64,000 bases of DNA. It comes from Halioglobus sp. (lineage in GTDB: Bacteria > Pseudomonadota > Gammaproteobacteria > Pseudomonadales > Halieaceae). The DNA lies in the NCBI GenBank assembly GCA_002699145.1, contig PABK01000017.1:1-64000 (forward strand), read 5' to 3'. The notes below the pieces were generated by a model. That model had not been told where the DNA came from. It searched no databases and saw only the letters and a list, made by a program, of their open reading frames with translations. Of this stretch, positions 25,991 to 35,365 are shown in pieces. Each line of letters starts with the position of its first letter. The first letter of the stretch is position 1. The position numbers were made by a program, and so were the translations under genes.

Positions 25991-27695
25991 ACAGGAGCCG
26001 GCGCCGCGCGCCGCACAGCCGCGCTGGCTGCGCGGCCTGTGCTTGCTGGCCGGCGCGCTGCTCTACCTGTCCTTCGGCTACACGGAGATGGCCGGCTCGG
26101 ACATGTGGTGGCACGTGGCGGCGGGCCGCGAACTGCTGCAGACCGGCACCCTGTGGATGGTCGATGACTGGTCCTATACCGAACTGGGCAGCGACTGGCT
26201 GAATCACGAGTGGCTCTCCGACCTCATTTACTGGGGCTGGACATCCCTGTGGGGCGTGCACACCCTGGTGTACTGGAAGTGGCTGGTCATCGTCGCCGCG
26301 TTCACCCTGCTGCAGCTGGCGCTGGCGCGCAGCAGCGGCAGCGCGCTGGCGGGCCTGCTCTGCGCCGGGCTCGCCGCGGCGATCGCCGCGCCTTTCCTGG
26401 ACGTGCGCCCGCACCTCTACACCCTGCTCAATTTCGGCCTGTTGCTGTTCCTGGCCCTGGGGCGGCGGCCGCGCACCGGGGTGCTGGTGCTGCTGTACGT
26501 GGTCTGGGTGAACCTGCACGGCGGGTTTTTCTTCGGTCTCATGGCGCTGGCGATACTGCTGTTTCCCTGGCGCGACCTGCGCCCGCAGACGCTGCGTGCG
26601 GCGCTGCTGGTGGGCCTGGCCTGCGTGGCGGCGGCGCTGCTCAACCCCTCGGGCTACGGCACCTTTCTCTACCCGCTGAAGTACGCCTTCGACGACACCT
26701 CGCCCTTCCGCCGGCTCGCCGAGTGGCTGCCACCGTCCGACCCCGGCGGCATCCGCTCGCCGCTGTTCTTCGTCTTCCAGTGGGCGCCGTTGCTGGGCCT
26801 GCTGTACCTGCTGTCGCAAGTGCGCCAGCGTACCGGCGTGCCCTGGGAGGGCATGGCGCTGACCGCGCTGACCCTGGCCATGGCGCTGACCAGCCGGCGC
26901 TTCATTCCCATTTTCGCCATGTCGCTGGCGCTGTTGCTGGCGCCGCTGGCCGGCGCGTTGCTCGGCCTGCTGCGCGCACGTGCGGTGCAGGGGCTGCTCG
27001 CCTGCTGCGCCCTGGTCTTCGCCATCCTGCGCCTGCAGCCCTACCCGCTGCAGGCCGCCCCCGCCTTTCACTACCTGGTGGCCGAGTACACCTATCCCGC
27101 GGACGTGGTCGATTTCGTGCAGGCCAACGAACTGCGCGGCAAGGTGTTCGCCTACTACAACTGGGGCGGCTACCTGCACTGGCGCACTGACGGCGCGCTG
27201 AAGGTGTATATCGACGGGCGCGCCGATACCCTCTACGACGCCGCCACGTACAACAGCTACGTCGACGTGATGAAGTCCATGCCGGGCTGGGTGGAGCAGG
27301 TCGAGGCCAGCGGTGCGCAGTATTTCCTCTGGCCCAACCGGCGTTGGCGGGGGGGTGAGAAGTTGCAGGCGCTGCTGCGCGACGGTGGCTGGAAACCGCT
27401 GTACCAGGGCAGCGAGGGCTACCTGATGGTGCGCTCCGACGTCGTCCTGCCGCAGACGCTGCAGGCGCCGCCGCCCTCACCCTACCGCGATTACAGCAGC
27501 GCCTGGATCGCCGCCCAGCGCGGCCAGGGCGATATCGCGGAAGCGCGGGCACGCGAGGTGCTGGCGGCCATACCCTGGCACCGCGGCGCCTGCACGCTGC
27601 TGGCCACGGTGCTGCGCCGCCAGGAGCGCGAGTCCGAGGGCGACGCGGTCATCGCCGCCTGCCGGCGCCAGTTTCCCTCGACCACCGTGCGCTGA
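25977..27695 (+). CDS. polytopic membrane protein, probable glycosyltransferase, with TPR-like tail
   Basis: This 572-residue protein starts at GTG 25977, inside the end of the preceding gene. It has about nine or ten membrane segments, with GSDMWWHVAAG after the first, reminiscent of the acidic loop of GT-C enzymes. A periplasmic domain with KVYIDGRADTLYD follows, and a C-terminal helical repeat-like tail (GDIAEARAREVLAAIPWH). The overlap implies translational coupling and joint function with its neighbour. I cannot assign donor or acceptor. Confidence 0.65.
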   Translation: MSAAEQEPAPRAAQPRWLRGLCLLAGALLYLSFGYTEMAGSDMWWHVAAGRELLQTGTLWMVDDWSYTELGSDWLNHEWLSDLIYWGWTSLWGVHTLVYWKWLVIVAAFTLLQLALARSSGSALAGLLCAGLAAAIAAPFLDVRPHLYTLLNFGLLLFLALGRRPRTGVLVLLYVVWVNLHGGFFFGLMALAILLFPWRDLRPQTLRAALLVGLACVAAALLNPSGYGTFLYPLKYAFDDTSPFRRLAEWLPPSDPGGIRSPLFFVFQWAPLLGLLYLLSQVRQRTGVPWEGMALTALTLAMALTSRRFIPIFAMSLALLLAPLAGALLGLLRARAVQGLLACCALVFAILRLQPYPLQAAPAFHYLVAEYTYPADVVDFVQANELRGKVFAYYNWGGYLHWRTDGALKVYIDGRADTLYDAATYNSYVDVMKSMPGWVEQVEASGAQYFLWPNRRWRGGEKLQALLRDGGWKPLYQGSEGYLMVRSDVVLPQTLQAPPPSPYRDYSSAWIAAQRGQGDIAEARAREVLAAIPWHRGACTLLATVLRRQERESEGDAVIAACRRQFPSTTVR

Positions 27696-27871
27696 AGCGC
27701 GGCGCCGGGCCGCGGCTGCCCGCTGCCCGTTGCCCGTTGTCCGTTGTACGTTGCCAGTGGCGCGGACGTTCGCTCGTGGTTACATTAGCGCGTGTGGAGC
27801 AATGCCGTGCTGTCCCGGAGCCGCGCGACGGCGCAGGCCCGGGCGGGAATGGCGCAAGGAGGAGGCTAGAT

Positions 27872-30439
27872 ATGACGGTGTCGGCGCGAATCGGTGTGAT
27901 GCTCATGCTGCTGTTCTTGGGCGCCGCTGCTGCGGCGCCGGCGCGCGCGGCCGGGTGGCAGACCACGGAGTTCATCTTCGAGAACACGGACCCCCGCGGC
28001 AACCAGGTTGTCGCGGCGCTGAACCCCTTCGGTGGTTTCAGCAGCGAGCAGAAAATCGTGGTGGCGGAGTTCGAGCGCTACCTGTCGGAGGTCGCGGTCT
28101 ACTACCAGGGCATGGGTTTCAACGCGCCGCCGTTGCCGTTGGTGGCGGGGCGCAATGGCGGCAAGGCCTACCGCGTACACCTTTTCGACTACGACGACAG
28201 CCTGCCCATTGCCAGGGCCGCCGCGCGCGCCGATGGTACGACCACGCTGCAGGCGGACCTGTCCCGGGCCATACGCGATGGCAAGGCCACGCCGCGCCTG
28301 TTTGAAGACCTCGCCCACGAACTGTTCCACAATGTGCAGCACGGTTACATCGGCTTCGAGCGACTCGACGATCGCGACTGGATCGTGGAGGGGCAGGCGC
28401 AGGCGCTGGGCATGGAGGCGGCGAGCAGATTGCGCGGCATCGACCTGTACCGGGGCAAGCAGGACGATTACCGTCTCGGCGGGCGGCCCTATTACCAGGC
28501 GTTGCCGGCAGCCAACACAGGCAGGAAGGAGGATTACCGCACCGCGTCCTTCTGGCGCTACGTCGGCGAACACTACGCGGCGAGCAGGAAGAACGGCCGC
28601 GCCGGCATCCAGCCGCTTGCGCCCGACTACAGTTACCTGGCGCGGGTGCTGGACAGGCCGCTGGCGCCGCGCGCCTCCGCAGGCGCCGATCTGCGCTGGC
28701 TGGATGGCGGTCTGCGCCAGGCCACCGGGCTGGGATTGCCGCGGTTGTACGCCGCGTTCGTCACCACTTTCGCCGCCTATGTCCCCGACCGCCTGACCAG
28801 CCCTGTCAGCGCAAGCGCACAGGAGGCCCAGGACCGATGGCTGCAGTTCGTGTTTGGCGCCTGCCCGGAGATCGCCCTGTCGCCCCGCGCACCGGGCGGC
28901 GACGCCCTGCTGCCGCTGCGCAAGAACGCCGCGCGCTGTTTCAAGACGCAGATCGCCGGCAGCGGTCGCGCCGATGTCTCCATCCAGACGCGCGCGGAAA
29001 CGGTGGGCGCGTTACAGGCCCTGCAACTGGGCATCGCCGGCGGCGCGCGAATCGGCAGCGCCCAGATCGTCCCCTCGCCGGCCGGCGGTGGCTATATCGG
29101 GCACTGGCGCTTTCGTATCGAGGCCGGGGCCCCCTACGTGTTCGTCGTCAGCAACATGGCGGCGGACCCGGCGGCGACGCTGAACCAGGACCTGTCGTTC
29201 AACGCGACCTACAGCCAGTGGGTCAGCAATCTCAGCCAGCCGCGGGCACAGGCGCCGGCGAGCCGTAACGCCGACACCCGGCCCGGCGCGGCGACCGCCG
29301 CGCCGGCGCAACAGCCGGCCGCGACCGATGCGACGCGCGCCGCGGCGCGGGAGGAACTGGCGAGCGGCCTGGCCGCGCAGAGCAACCAGACCGCGCTGGG
29401 TTCCGGCGCAAGGTTCGAGCGGCGGCGGCCCCGTTGTGTGGAACCGTTCGGCGCCACCGTCTGCGGCCCCGTTACCAGTATTTCACTGTCACTGACTGCG
29501 GGCGCCATCGGTGATACGACCCAGACCACCGGCACCGGCGGCGGCCTGGCGCAGTTCATGTCGCAGATGACCGCCATAGCAGATCACGGCGCGATGCGCA
29601 CAGACCGCGAGTGGCGAGCGGCGCTGGAGGAGGCCAGGGATACCGAGGGATCTTCGGTGTCGATTACGTTTCCGCTGGTCGAGTACGGCTTTACCGGCAG
29701 TTTCGACAACGCCGCGATTATCGTCAACGGCGGCACGGGGCAGGGCAATTTCCAGGCCCTGGGACCGCAGGACTCGATTCCCGGCCGCGGCCGGGAGTAC
29801 CGCCAGTCCGGGCGTGTGACCATCGTGGAGTTCACGCCCTACATGATGCGCGGCGAGTTCCAGGCCGCTCTCACCGACATGAGCGCGGTGGATCTCAGCG
29901 CCGGCGACGATATCGTGCTGCCGGTGCACCGGCAGATCCGGGGAGAATTCGTGATCGCCGCGCCCTGGGAAGGTGACCGCGACGTGACCGACTACCAGCA
30001 GCCGTCGATCGACTCCGCCGTGCAGGACCTGTCGCAGGCCTTTCCCGTCGTCGGCAACGGGGAACTGGCGGACATCCTGCCGCCCGCTGCGACCGATACG
30101 CCGCCGGACGGGACGCCGGCCTCCCCGCCAGCGCGCGCGGTCGGGGTGTTTCCGCGTTGTGCCTGCGACTGCCAGCCCGTGTCCGCACTGGCGCCCGGCT
30201 GCAAGCCGATTTGCGCGGTGAAGCTGCGCGCCTGCTGGGCCGAGGACCGGCGCCGCAAGGCGCTGCAGGAGGCGTCCGCGCAGCAGGCCACGCAGCAACA
30301 GGCGGACCCCGCGCGGCGGCAGACGCGCGCCGAATACATCGAGGGCCTGCGTCGCGTCGGCATGAGCCAGGCGCAGATCGACCGCATCATGCCCGGCGTG
30401 GACGCGTTCTGGGAGGAGAACGGCGGCTGGGGCCAGTAG
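27872..30439 (+). CDS. large secreted protein with gluzincin-type HExxH...E motif
   Basis: This 855-residue protein has a signal peptide ending near ARA. The N-terminal domain contains HELFH at 149-153, followed 20 residues later by WIVEGQA with Glu173, the spacing of gluzincin metallopeptidases (clan MA). The middle is Ala/Gln-rich and low-complexity (about 430-490). The C-terminal part has a Cys-rich block (PRCACDCQP, then three more Cys). A short helical tail follows. I start at ATG 27872 behind AGGAGGAGG. I do not recognise the family beyond the metal motif; a protease function is inferred, not shown. Confidence 0.7.
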   Translation: MTVSARIGVMLMLLFLGAAAAAPARAAGWQTTEFIFENTDPRGNQVVAALNPFGGFSSEQKIVVAEFERYLSEVAVYYQGMGFNAPPLPLVAGRNGGKAYRVHLFDYDDSLPIARAAARADGTTTLQADLSRAIRDGKATPRLFEDLAHELFHNVQHGYIGFERLDDRDWIVEGQAQALGMEAASRLRGIDLYRGKQDDYRLGGRPYYQALPAANTGRKEDYRTASFWRYVGEHYAASRKNGRAGIQPLAPDYSYLARVLDRPLAPRASAGADLRWLDGGLRQATGLGLPRLYAAFVTTFAAYVPDRLTSPVSASAQEAQDRWLQFVFGACPEIALSPRAPGGDALLPLRKNAARCFKTQIAGSGRADVSIQTRAETVGALQALQLGIAGGARIGSAQIVPSPAGGGYIGHWRFRIEAGAPYVFVVSNMAADPAATLNQDLSFNATYSQWVSNLSQPRAQAPASRNADTRPGAATAAPAQQPAATDATRAAAREELASGLAAQSNQTALGSGARFERRRPRCVEPFGATVCGPVTSISLSLTAGAIGDTTQTTGTGGGLAQFMSQMTAIADHGAMRTDREWRAALEEARDTEGSSVSITFPLVEYGFTGSFDNAAIIVNGGTGQGNFQALGPQDSIPGRGREYRQSGRVTIVEFTPYMMRGEFQAALTDMSAVDLSAGDDIVLPVHRQIRGEFVIAAPWEGDRDVTDYQQPSIDSAVQDLSQAFPVVGNGELADILPPAATDTPPDGTPASPPARAVGVFPRCACDCQPVSALAPGCKPICAVKLRACWAEDRRRKALQEASAQQATQQQADPARRQTRAEYIEGLRRVGMSQAQIDRIMPGVDAFWEENGGWGQ

Positions 30440-30468
30440 CGTGCCGGTGACAACCGGTTGCTGTCGCC

Positions 30469-31605
30469 TCAGGCCGGCGCGGCCGCCAGGTACTCGCGGG
30501 CTATCGCCTGGCCCAGCTCGCCGGTGAGGCGGGCGCTGTTACCTGCGCTGAGCTCGATCTGCCGCGCCATCAGGCAGTAGCGCCAGAGGATGTAGTCGCG
30601 GTCCACCCCGGTGCCGCCGTGGCAGTGCTGCGCGGCCTGGCTGACGCGGTGCGCGACATCGCCGCACCAGATCTTCGCCATGCTCACCGCGTCCTGTGCC
30701 GGGCGGCCCTGGTCCAGCAGCGAGGCCGCCTGCTGGGTGACCAGGCGCAGGCATTCCACGTCGATGTAGCAGTCCGCCACGCGGTGGCTCACCGCCTGGA
30801 AGGTGGCGATGGCGCGACCGAACTGCTCGCGCTCGGAGGTGTACTGGCCGGTGATGCGCATCATCTTGTCACACAGGCCCAGGGCCATGGCGCACAGTGC
30901 CGTGCGCGTCGCCTGCTGCGCCCAGTCCATCGCCTCCAGCGCCTCGCGGCCCGTGGCGAGGATGTCCTCGGCTCCGACCTGGACCTGGTCCATGACCAGT
31001 TCATGGCGCGTCTCGCCGGACGTCACTACCTGCGGGTTGAGCGCGACGCCCGCCGCCCGGGGATCGACCAGCGCGACGACCAGCCCGTCCTCAGCCTGTG
31101 CCGACAGCAGGATGCGCGCGCTGTGGGTCGCCGCGTCGACGCAGATCTTGCTGCCGCTCAACGTGTAACCGCCCTCCACCGCCTGTGCCGTCGCGGCGGG
31201 TCGGGTCGGGTCGTCGTTGTGGTATTCCTCCAGCGCGCAGGTCACCAGGGCGGAGCCCGCGGCGATGCCCGGCAACCACTGTTCCCGCTGTGTGTCGTTG
31301 CCGAAGCGGCGCAGGGTGCCCGCGGCGCCTGCCAGTACCGGCACCACCGGCACCGGCGCCACCGTGCGGCCGACCTCCTCGCACAGCATGCCCAGGGCGA
31401 AGAAGCCCAGCCCCATGCCGCCGTTGGCCTCGTCGATGTCCACGCCGAGCAGCCCGGCCTCGGCCAGCGCCTGCCACAGGGCGGGGTCGAAGCGCGTGTC
31501 CTGCGCCTCGATGGCCTTGAGTTTGTCTACCTCGGTGAAGTCGCCGAGAATCTGCTGCGCCAGTTGCTGCACGCTTTGCAGCTCTTCTGAAATCGTAAAA
31601 TCCAT
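30469..31605 (-). CDS. acyl-CoA dehydrogenase, subunit lacking the usual C-terminal Glu
   Basis: This 378-residue flavoprotein has acyl-CoA dehydrogenase N-terminal, middle and C-terminal helical domains. The C-terminal region QHCHGGTGVDRDYILWRY matches the FAD-contact helix, but the IYEGT-type catalytic Glu segment is absent (IELSAGNSARL). It is paired with another dehydrogenase 78 bp upstream in the same operon. Such pairs form alpha2beta2 enzymes in steroid side-chain degradation (FadE28/29, ChsE1/E2), and I infer the same here. Confidence 0.88.
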   Translation of the reverse strand: MDFTISEELQSVQQLAQQILGDFTEVDKLKAIEAQDTRFDPALWQALAEAGLLGVDIDEANGGMGLGFFALGMLCEEVGRTVAPVPVVPVLAGAAGTLRRFGNDTQREQWLPGIAAGSALVTCALEEYHNDDPTRPAATAQAVEGGYTLSGSKICVDAATHSARILLSAQAEDGLVVALVDPRAAGVALNPQVVTSGETRHELVMDQVQVGAEDILATGREALEAMDWAQQATRTALCAMALGLCDKMMRITGQYTSEREQFGRAIATFQAVSHRVADCYIDVECLRLVTQQAASLLDQGRPAQDAVSMAKIWCGDVAHRVSQAAQHCHGGTGVDRDYILWRYCLMARQIELSAGNSARLTGELGQAIAREYLAAAPA

Positions 31606-31683
31606 TGTCCTGTTCTCTCTCGGGTGCTGGTTGCCGGTGTTCGGGTTAGGTCTGCGCCGGGGGCGCGCGTCAGCGCCGCGCCG

Positions 31684-32865
31684 CTAGCGCGTCCTGGGCA
31701 TCCACAGCCCGGCCATGGCGATGATGTCGCGCTGGATTTCATTGGTGCCGCCGCCGAAGGTGAGGATAGAGCCCACGCGCCAGCGGAACTCGATGCGCCC
31801 TTTCAGGGCGGCGCCCGGGGAGTGCGCGGCGATCGCGCCGGCCCCGCCCAGCACTTCCAGCAACAGCCGGTACAGCTCGACAAAGAACTCGCTGGAGTAG
31901 ACCTTGGCCGTGGAGGCGTCGGCCATGTCCAGCGGGCCCTGGTCCATGGCCCAGGCCTGCTTCCAGCAAATCAGTTTGACCACTTCCAGGCCGCTCTTCA
32001 CCCGCGCCAGGTTGTGCTGCACCCAGGGCTGTTCGATCAGCTTGCCGCCGCCGGGCGCGTCGGTCTGCGCCGCCCACTGGCAGGTATCCACGTACAGGGA
32101 GTCGACCTGGCCGTGGGTGAACAGGGACAGGCGCTCGATATTGAGCTGGCCGGTGATCAGCTTCCAGCCCGCGTTGACCTCGCCGACCCGGTACTTGTCC
32201 GGCAGGCGGATGTCGTTGTAGTAGGTGGCATTGGTGCGCACGCCCAGGGTGTGCACTGGCGTGACGGAGAAACCCTCGTAGTCGGTGGGCACCAGGAACA
32301 TGGTCAACCCCTTGTGTTTCTTCGACTCGTCCGGATCGGTGCGCGCCGCCAGCCACACGTAATCGGCGTAGTTGGCCAGGGAGGTCCACATTTTCTGGCC
32401 GTTGATGATCCAGTGGTCGCCGTCCTGTACCGCTTTCGTCTTCAGGCTGGCCAGGTCGGTACCCGCGGAGGGCTCGGAGTAGCCGATGGCGATGACCACC
32501 TTGCCCTGCTTGACGCCGCCGACCACCTCCTCACGCACCTCGTCGTTGGCGTTGGCCGCGATCACCGGCGTCACCGCCTCGGTGGTCAGGAAGGGGTAGG
32601 CAAAGCCCGAGCGCACCACCTCGTCGGTGAATATGTACTGTTCGAGGTGCGACATTTCCTTGCCGCCCAGTTCCTTCGACCAGGACAGGCCGATCCAGCC
32701 GTCGGCGCCCATGCGCGCGTACTGCTTGCGAAACTCCGGCCCGCCCCCTTCTTTCAGCTCGTCATCTTTCATTTCCTGCAGGAGCTCAGGCGTCATGACG
32801 GTTTTCATGTACTCCCGCACCTCCTGCTGCAGGGCTTTCTGCTCGGGTGTCAATTCGATGTTCAT
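31684..32865 (-). CDS. acyl-CoA dehydrogenase, partner subunit
   Basis: This 393-residue acyl-CoA dehydrogenase has GYSEPSAGTDLAS (FAD and substrate contact), GQKMWTSLANYADYVWLAARTD, and the C-terminal GGGTNEIQRDIIA. The residue equal to the Glu of IYEGTNEIQ is Gly, so the catalytic base may lie elsewhere or in the partner subunit. ATG 32865 follows an AAGGAAG site. It is followed by the second dehydrogenase and preceded by the LLM oxidoreductase. Confidence 0.9.
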   Translation of the reverse strand: MNIELTPEQKALQQEVREYMKTVMTPELLQEMKDDELKEGGGPEFRKQYARMGADGWIGLSWSKELGGKEMSHLEQYIFTDEVVRSGFAYPFLTTEAVTPVIAANANDEVREEVVGGVKQGKVVIAIGYSEPSAGTDLASLKTKAVQDGDHWIINGQKMWTSLANYADYVWLAARTDPDESKKHKGLTMFLVPTDYEGFSVTPVHTLGVRTNATYYNDIRLPDKYRVGEVNAGWKLITGQLNIERLSLFTHGQVDSLYVDTCQWAAQTDAPGGGKLIEQPWVQHNLARVKSGLEVVKLICWKQAWAMDQGPLDMADASTAKVYSSEFFVELYRLLLEVLGGAGAIAAHSPGAALKGRIEFRWRVGSILTFGGGTNEIQRDIIAMAGLWMPRTR

Positions 32866-32901
32866 TCTGCTTCCTTTTTTCCAGCTTGTATTATGCGGTT
32901 C

Positions 32902-33912
32902 TCAGTCCGCCTGCACCGCGGCGACCAGTTTCTGTTGGGTTTGTGGGTCACCGGTTACCGCGGTGCACATCCAGGTGTCTACCAGTTCGCCGTAGCGTGC
33001 CTGGAGCAGGCCGGGCAGGGCGTCTATATCCTCGGCGACCACGGCGAAGGTCTCCAGTACCTCGTCGCTGATGAGCGCGCCCATCTCCTGCCAGCGGTCT
33101 TCCCGTGTCAGCCTGTGCGCCTCGGTTTGCAGCTCGCCCCAGCCGTGCAGTTCCAGCACCGGCCGGTAGGCGGGAGTGGAGGCGTAGAAGGCCAGCTGTG
33201 ACTGCACCGCCTGTTTCGACTGCAGGAAAGCCGCCTCGTCCACACCGGTGACGGTGAACACGGGGGCGCTGATGTCGAAGTCCGCGCGCTGCCGGCCGGC
33301 ACTGGCCAGGCCGCGCTCGACCGCCGGCAGGGTGACCTCGCGCAGGTACTTCGCCGTGGTGAAGCCGTGGGCGATCATGCCGTCGGCGGTCTCCGCCGCC
33401 ACCTCGGTCATCCGCGGGCCCACCGCCGCCAGGCGGACGCCCGGCGCGCCATACTCCCTTTTCTGCGGCACGAACATTGGCGTCATCAGGTTGTGGGTGT
33501 AGAACTCGCCGTTGAAATCGAGCTTTTCGCCGTTTTCCCAGCAGCGCCAGATGGCGCGCAGCGCCTGGATGTACTCGCGCATGCGCGCAGCGGGCTGCGA
33601 CCAGGGCATGGAGAAGCGTCGCGTGATATGCGGCTTGATCTGCGAGCCCAGGCCGATGCTGAAGCGCCCGCGCGAATACTGGTTCAGGTCCCAGGCGAGG
33701 TTCGCGCTGGTCATCGGGTTGCGCGCGAAGGCCACGCTGATGGCGGTGGTGAGCTGGATGCGCTCGCTGTGCTCGGCGGCCAGCACCAGCGGGAAGAAGG
33801 GTTCGTTGTTGATTTCCGCGGAAAACGCGGCGTCGTAGCCGCAGCGTTCCAGCTCGGCTATGGCCACGGGCGCCGTATCGAGGTCGGCGCCGAGCATTCC
33901 GCTGACTTTCAC
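32902..33912 (-). CDS. LLM-class flavin/F420-type oxidoreductase
   Basis: This 336-residue TIM-barrel protein of the luciferase-like monooxygenase family has AFSAEINNEPFFPLVLAAEHS, typical ISVAFARNPMTSANLAWDLNQYS and GRFSIGLGSQIKPHITRRF segments. It is close to TIGR03617-type proteins annotated as F420-dependent. Proteobacteria generally use FMN in this fold, so the cofactor is uncertain. It sits just upstream of the two acyl-CoA dehydrogenases and likely belongs to the same catabolic operon. The start codon is GTG. Confidence 0.87.
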   Translation of the reverse strand: MKVSGMLGADLDTAPVAIAELERCGYDAAFSAEINNEPFFPLVLAAEHSERIQLTTAISVAFARNPMTSANLAWDLNQYSRGRFSIGLGSQIKPHITRRFSMPWSQPAARMREYIQALRAIWRCWENGEKLDFNGEFYTHNLMTPMFVPQKREYGAPGVRLAAVGPRMTEVAAETADGMIAHGFTTAKYLREVTLPAVERGLASAGRQRADFDISAPVFTVTGVDEAAFLQSKQAVQSQLAFYASTPAYRPVLELHGWGELQTEAHRLTREDRWQEMGALISDEVLETFAVVAEDIDALPGLLQARYGELVDTWMCTAVTGDPQTQQKLVAAVQAD

Positions 33913-33938
33913 CAGGCTGTCTCCTGTTGCATCCGGTT

Positions 33939-34820
33939 TCAGGAAATTTCCGCGACCAGCCGGTCGGCCATGTCGCGGGCCTGCGCCGCGTACCCGCCGC
34001 CAAACAGGTTGAAGTGGTTCAGCACGTGGTACAGGTTGTACAACACTTTACGGGTAGCGTAGCCCGGATCAATGGCCCAGGTGTGCACGTAGGAGTGGTA
34101 AAAACGATCATCGAAACCGCCGAACAGCTCGGTCATGGCCAGGTCCGCCTCGCGGTCGCCATGGTAGACCGCGGGGTCGAACACCACCGGGCGGCCCGTC
34201 GCGTCCGTCCCCCAGTTGCCACCCCAGAGGTCGCCGTGGAGCAGGGAGGGCGCCGGTCGGTAGTTGCTGAAAAACGCGCCCAGTCCCGCCTGCACGGTGC
34301 GCCCGGCGTCGACAAGGCGCCTCGGCGCGCCGTTGCGCGCGGCCAGGTCCAGTTGGTATCCCAGGCGCTGCCGGGCGAAGAAGTCCACCCAGTCCGCCGA
34401 CGGGGTGTTCACCTGCGCGGTGGTGCCGATGCAGTTGTCGCGGTGCCAGCCGAAATGCTCCGCCGTGTGGCGGTGCATCGCCGCTAGCTGTTCTCCCAGC
34501 GCGGCGCTCGCCCGCCCGGCGCTGCCCAGCTCCAGGTACTCCAGCACCAGCCAGCTGCGCCGTCCGTCGTCACCCAGGGCCACGGGGCGCGGGGCGTGCA
34601 GCGTGCCGCTGGCGAGGATCGCCGCCAGCCCCGCCGCCTCGGCCTCGAACATGTCGCGCTTGCCGGCTTCGTTCAGCTTGACGAAATAGCGCCGGCCGGC
34701 ACCTTCCAGGCACACCGCCTCGTTGATACAGCCGCCGCCCAGCGGCCGCGCAGGGCCGGGTTGGAACGCATCGCCCGTGGCTGCCGAGATGCTCGCCGCC
34801 ACCGCCTGCCAGTCCGTCAC
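33939..34820 (-). CDS. fructosamine kinase family protein
   Basis: This 293-residue aminoglycoside-phosphotransferase-like kinase has the Lys-containing RRYFVKLN strand, catalytic loop LLHGDLWGGNWG, and VFDPAVYHGDREADLAM as the metal-binding region. The family phosphorylates ketosamines produced by protein glycation for repair. I take GTG 34820 as the start because GGGAGGGG lies right before it; the ATG at 34874 is upstream of that site and overlaps the tRNA promoter region. It leads the LLM/dehydrogenase operon. Confidence 0.85.
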   Translation of the reverse strand: MTDWQAVAASISAATGDAFQPGPARPLGGGCINEAVCLEGAGRRYFVKLNEAGKRDMFEAEAAGLAAILASGTLHAPRPVALGDDGRRSWLVLEYLELGSAGRASAALGEQLAAMHRHTAEHFGWHRDNCIGTTAQVNTPSADWVDFFARQRLGYQLDLAARNGAPRRLVDAGRTVQAGLGAFFSNYRPAPSLLHGDLWGGNWGTDATGRPVVFDPAVYHGDREADLAMTELFGGFDDRFYHSYVHTWAIDPGYATRKVLYNLYHVLNHFNLFGGGYAAQARDMADRLVAEIS

Positions 34821-34860
34821 ATGCCCCTCCCTGAGTGAAAACCCCCGCGCAGCCGGGGTG

Positions 34861-34889
34861 TTGAGCAATGGCACCGGGGCCCGTATAAT
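34861..34889 (+). promoter_or_regulatory. sigma70 promoter for tRNA-Val
   Basis: TTGAGC (34861-34866), a 17-bp spacer and perfect TATAAT (34884-34889) lie 15 bp before the tRNA gene. The short GC-rich stretch before the tRNA resembles a stringent-response discriminator. Confidence 0.7.
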
Positions 34890-34904
34890 CCCCGTCCCTT
34901 TCGC

Positions 34905-34981
<77 letters not shown>

Positions 34982-34984
34982 AAC

Positions 34985-35016
34985 AAAAAAGCCCCCGCAT
35001 CGCGGGGGCTTTTTTG
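34985..35016 (+). terminator. rho-independent terminator after tRNA-Val
   Basis: A perfect GCCCCCGC/GCGGGGGC stem with a 3-nt loop (34991-35009) is flanked by A- and T-tracts, so it could work in both directions. It ends the tRNA transcript. Confidence 0.92.
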
Positions 35017-35365
35017 TTTGGCTGGGGTTGCTCTAGCGAGAACCGGCGCTCGACAGCACGGCACCCCGTGAGCGTTGTAACCAATCCATACAGCCCCGTA
35101 AATCCACCCAGGGCATCAGGGTTGCGGGCTTTTCCCTGCCGCCCCGCTGCCCTGAAGCCAGGCCCGCCCGGATCCACTGGCGTGACCGGGGAAAGTCAAC
35201 ATGATTTGACAGGGTATAAAAAGCGCGTACACTTTTTCGCAGACATGTTGTTTCAAAGGATTGGCAGCGTCCCGCTCTGATTGTAACAAGCCGGCAGTAC
35301 CCTTTATCAGCAGGATTGCTTTTGAAGTTTGGTAACCGGTCATCAGGGCGTGGCTTGAGCAGCGA
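35017..35365. other. gene-free stretch between tRNA terminator and the dms cluster
   Basis: About 350 bp without a convincing gene. The open frames here are short and one merely reads the tRNA backwards. It contains the promoter at 35206-35233 and a 5' leader of about 125 nt. I see no integrase remnant and no copy of the tRNA 3' end. Confidence 0.7.
35206..35233 (+). promoter_or_regulatory. sigma70 promoter upstream of the torD-family gene
   Basis: A consensus -35 TTGACA (35206-35211), a 16-bp spacer and TACACT (35228-35233) are present. The transcript would start near 35240, leaving a leader of about 125 nt before ATG 35366. No clear FNR box is seen here, unlike upstream of dmsE. Confidence 0.6.
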
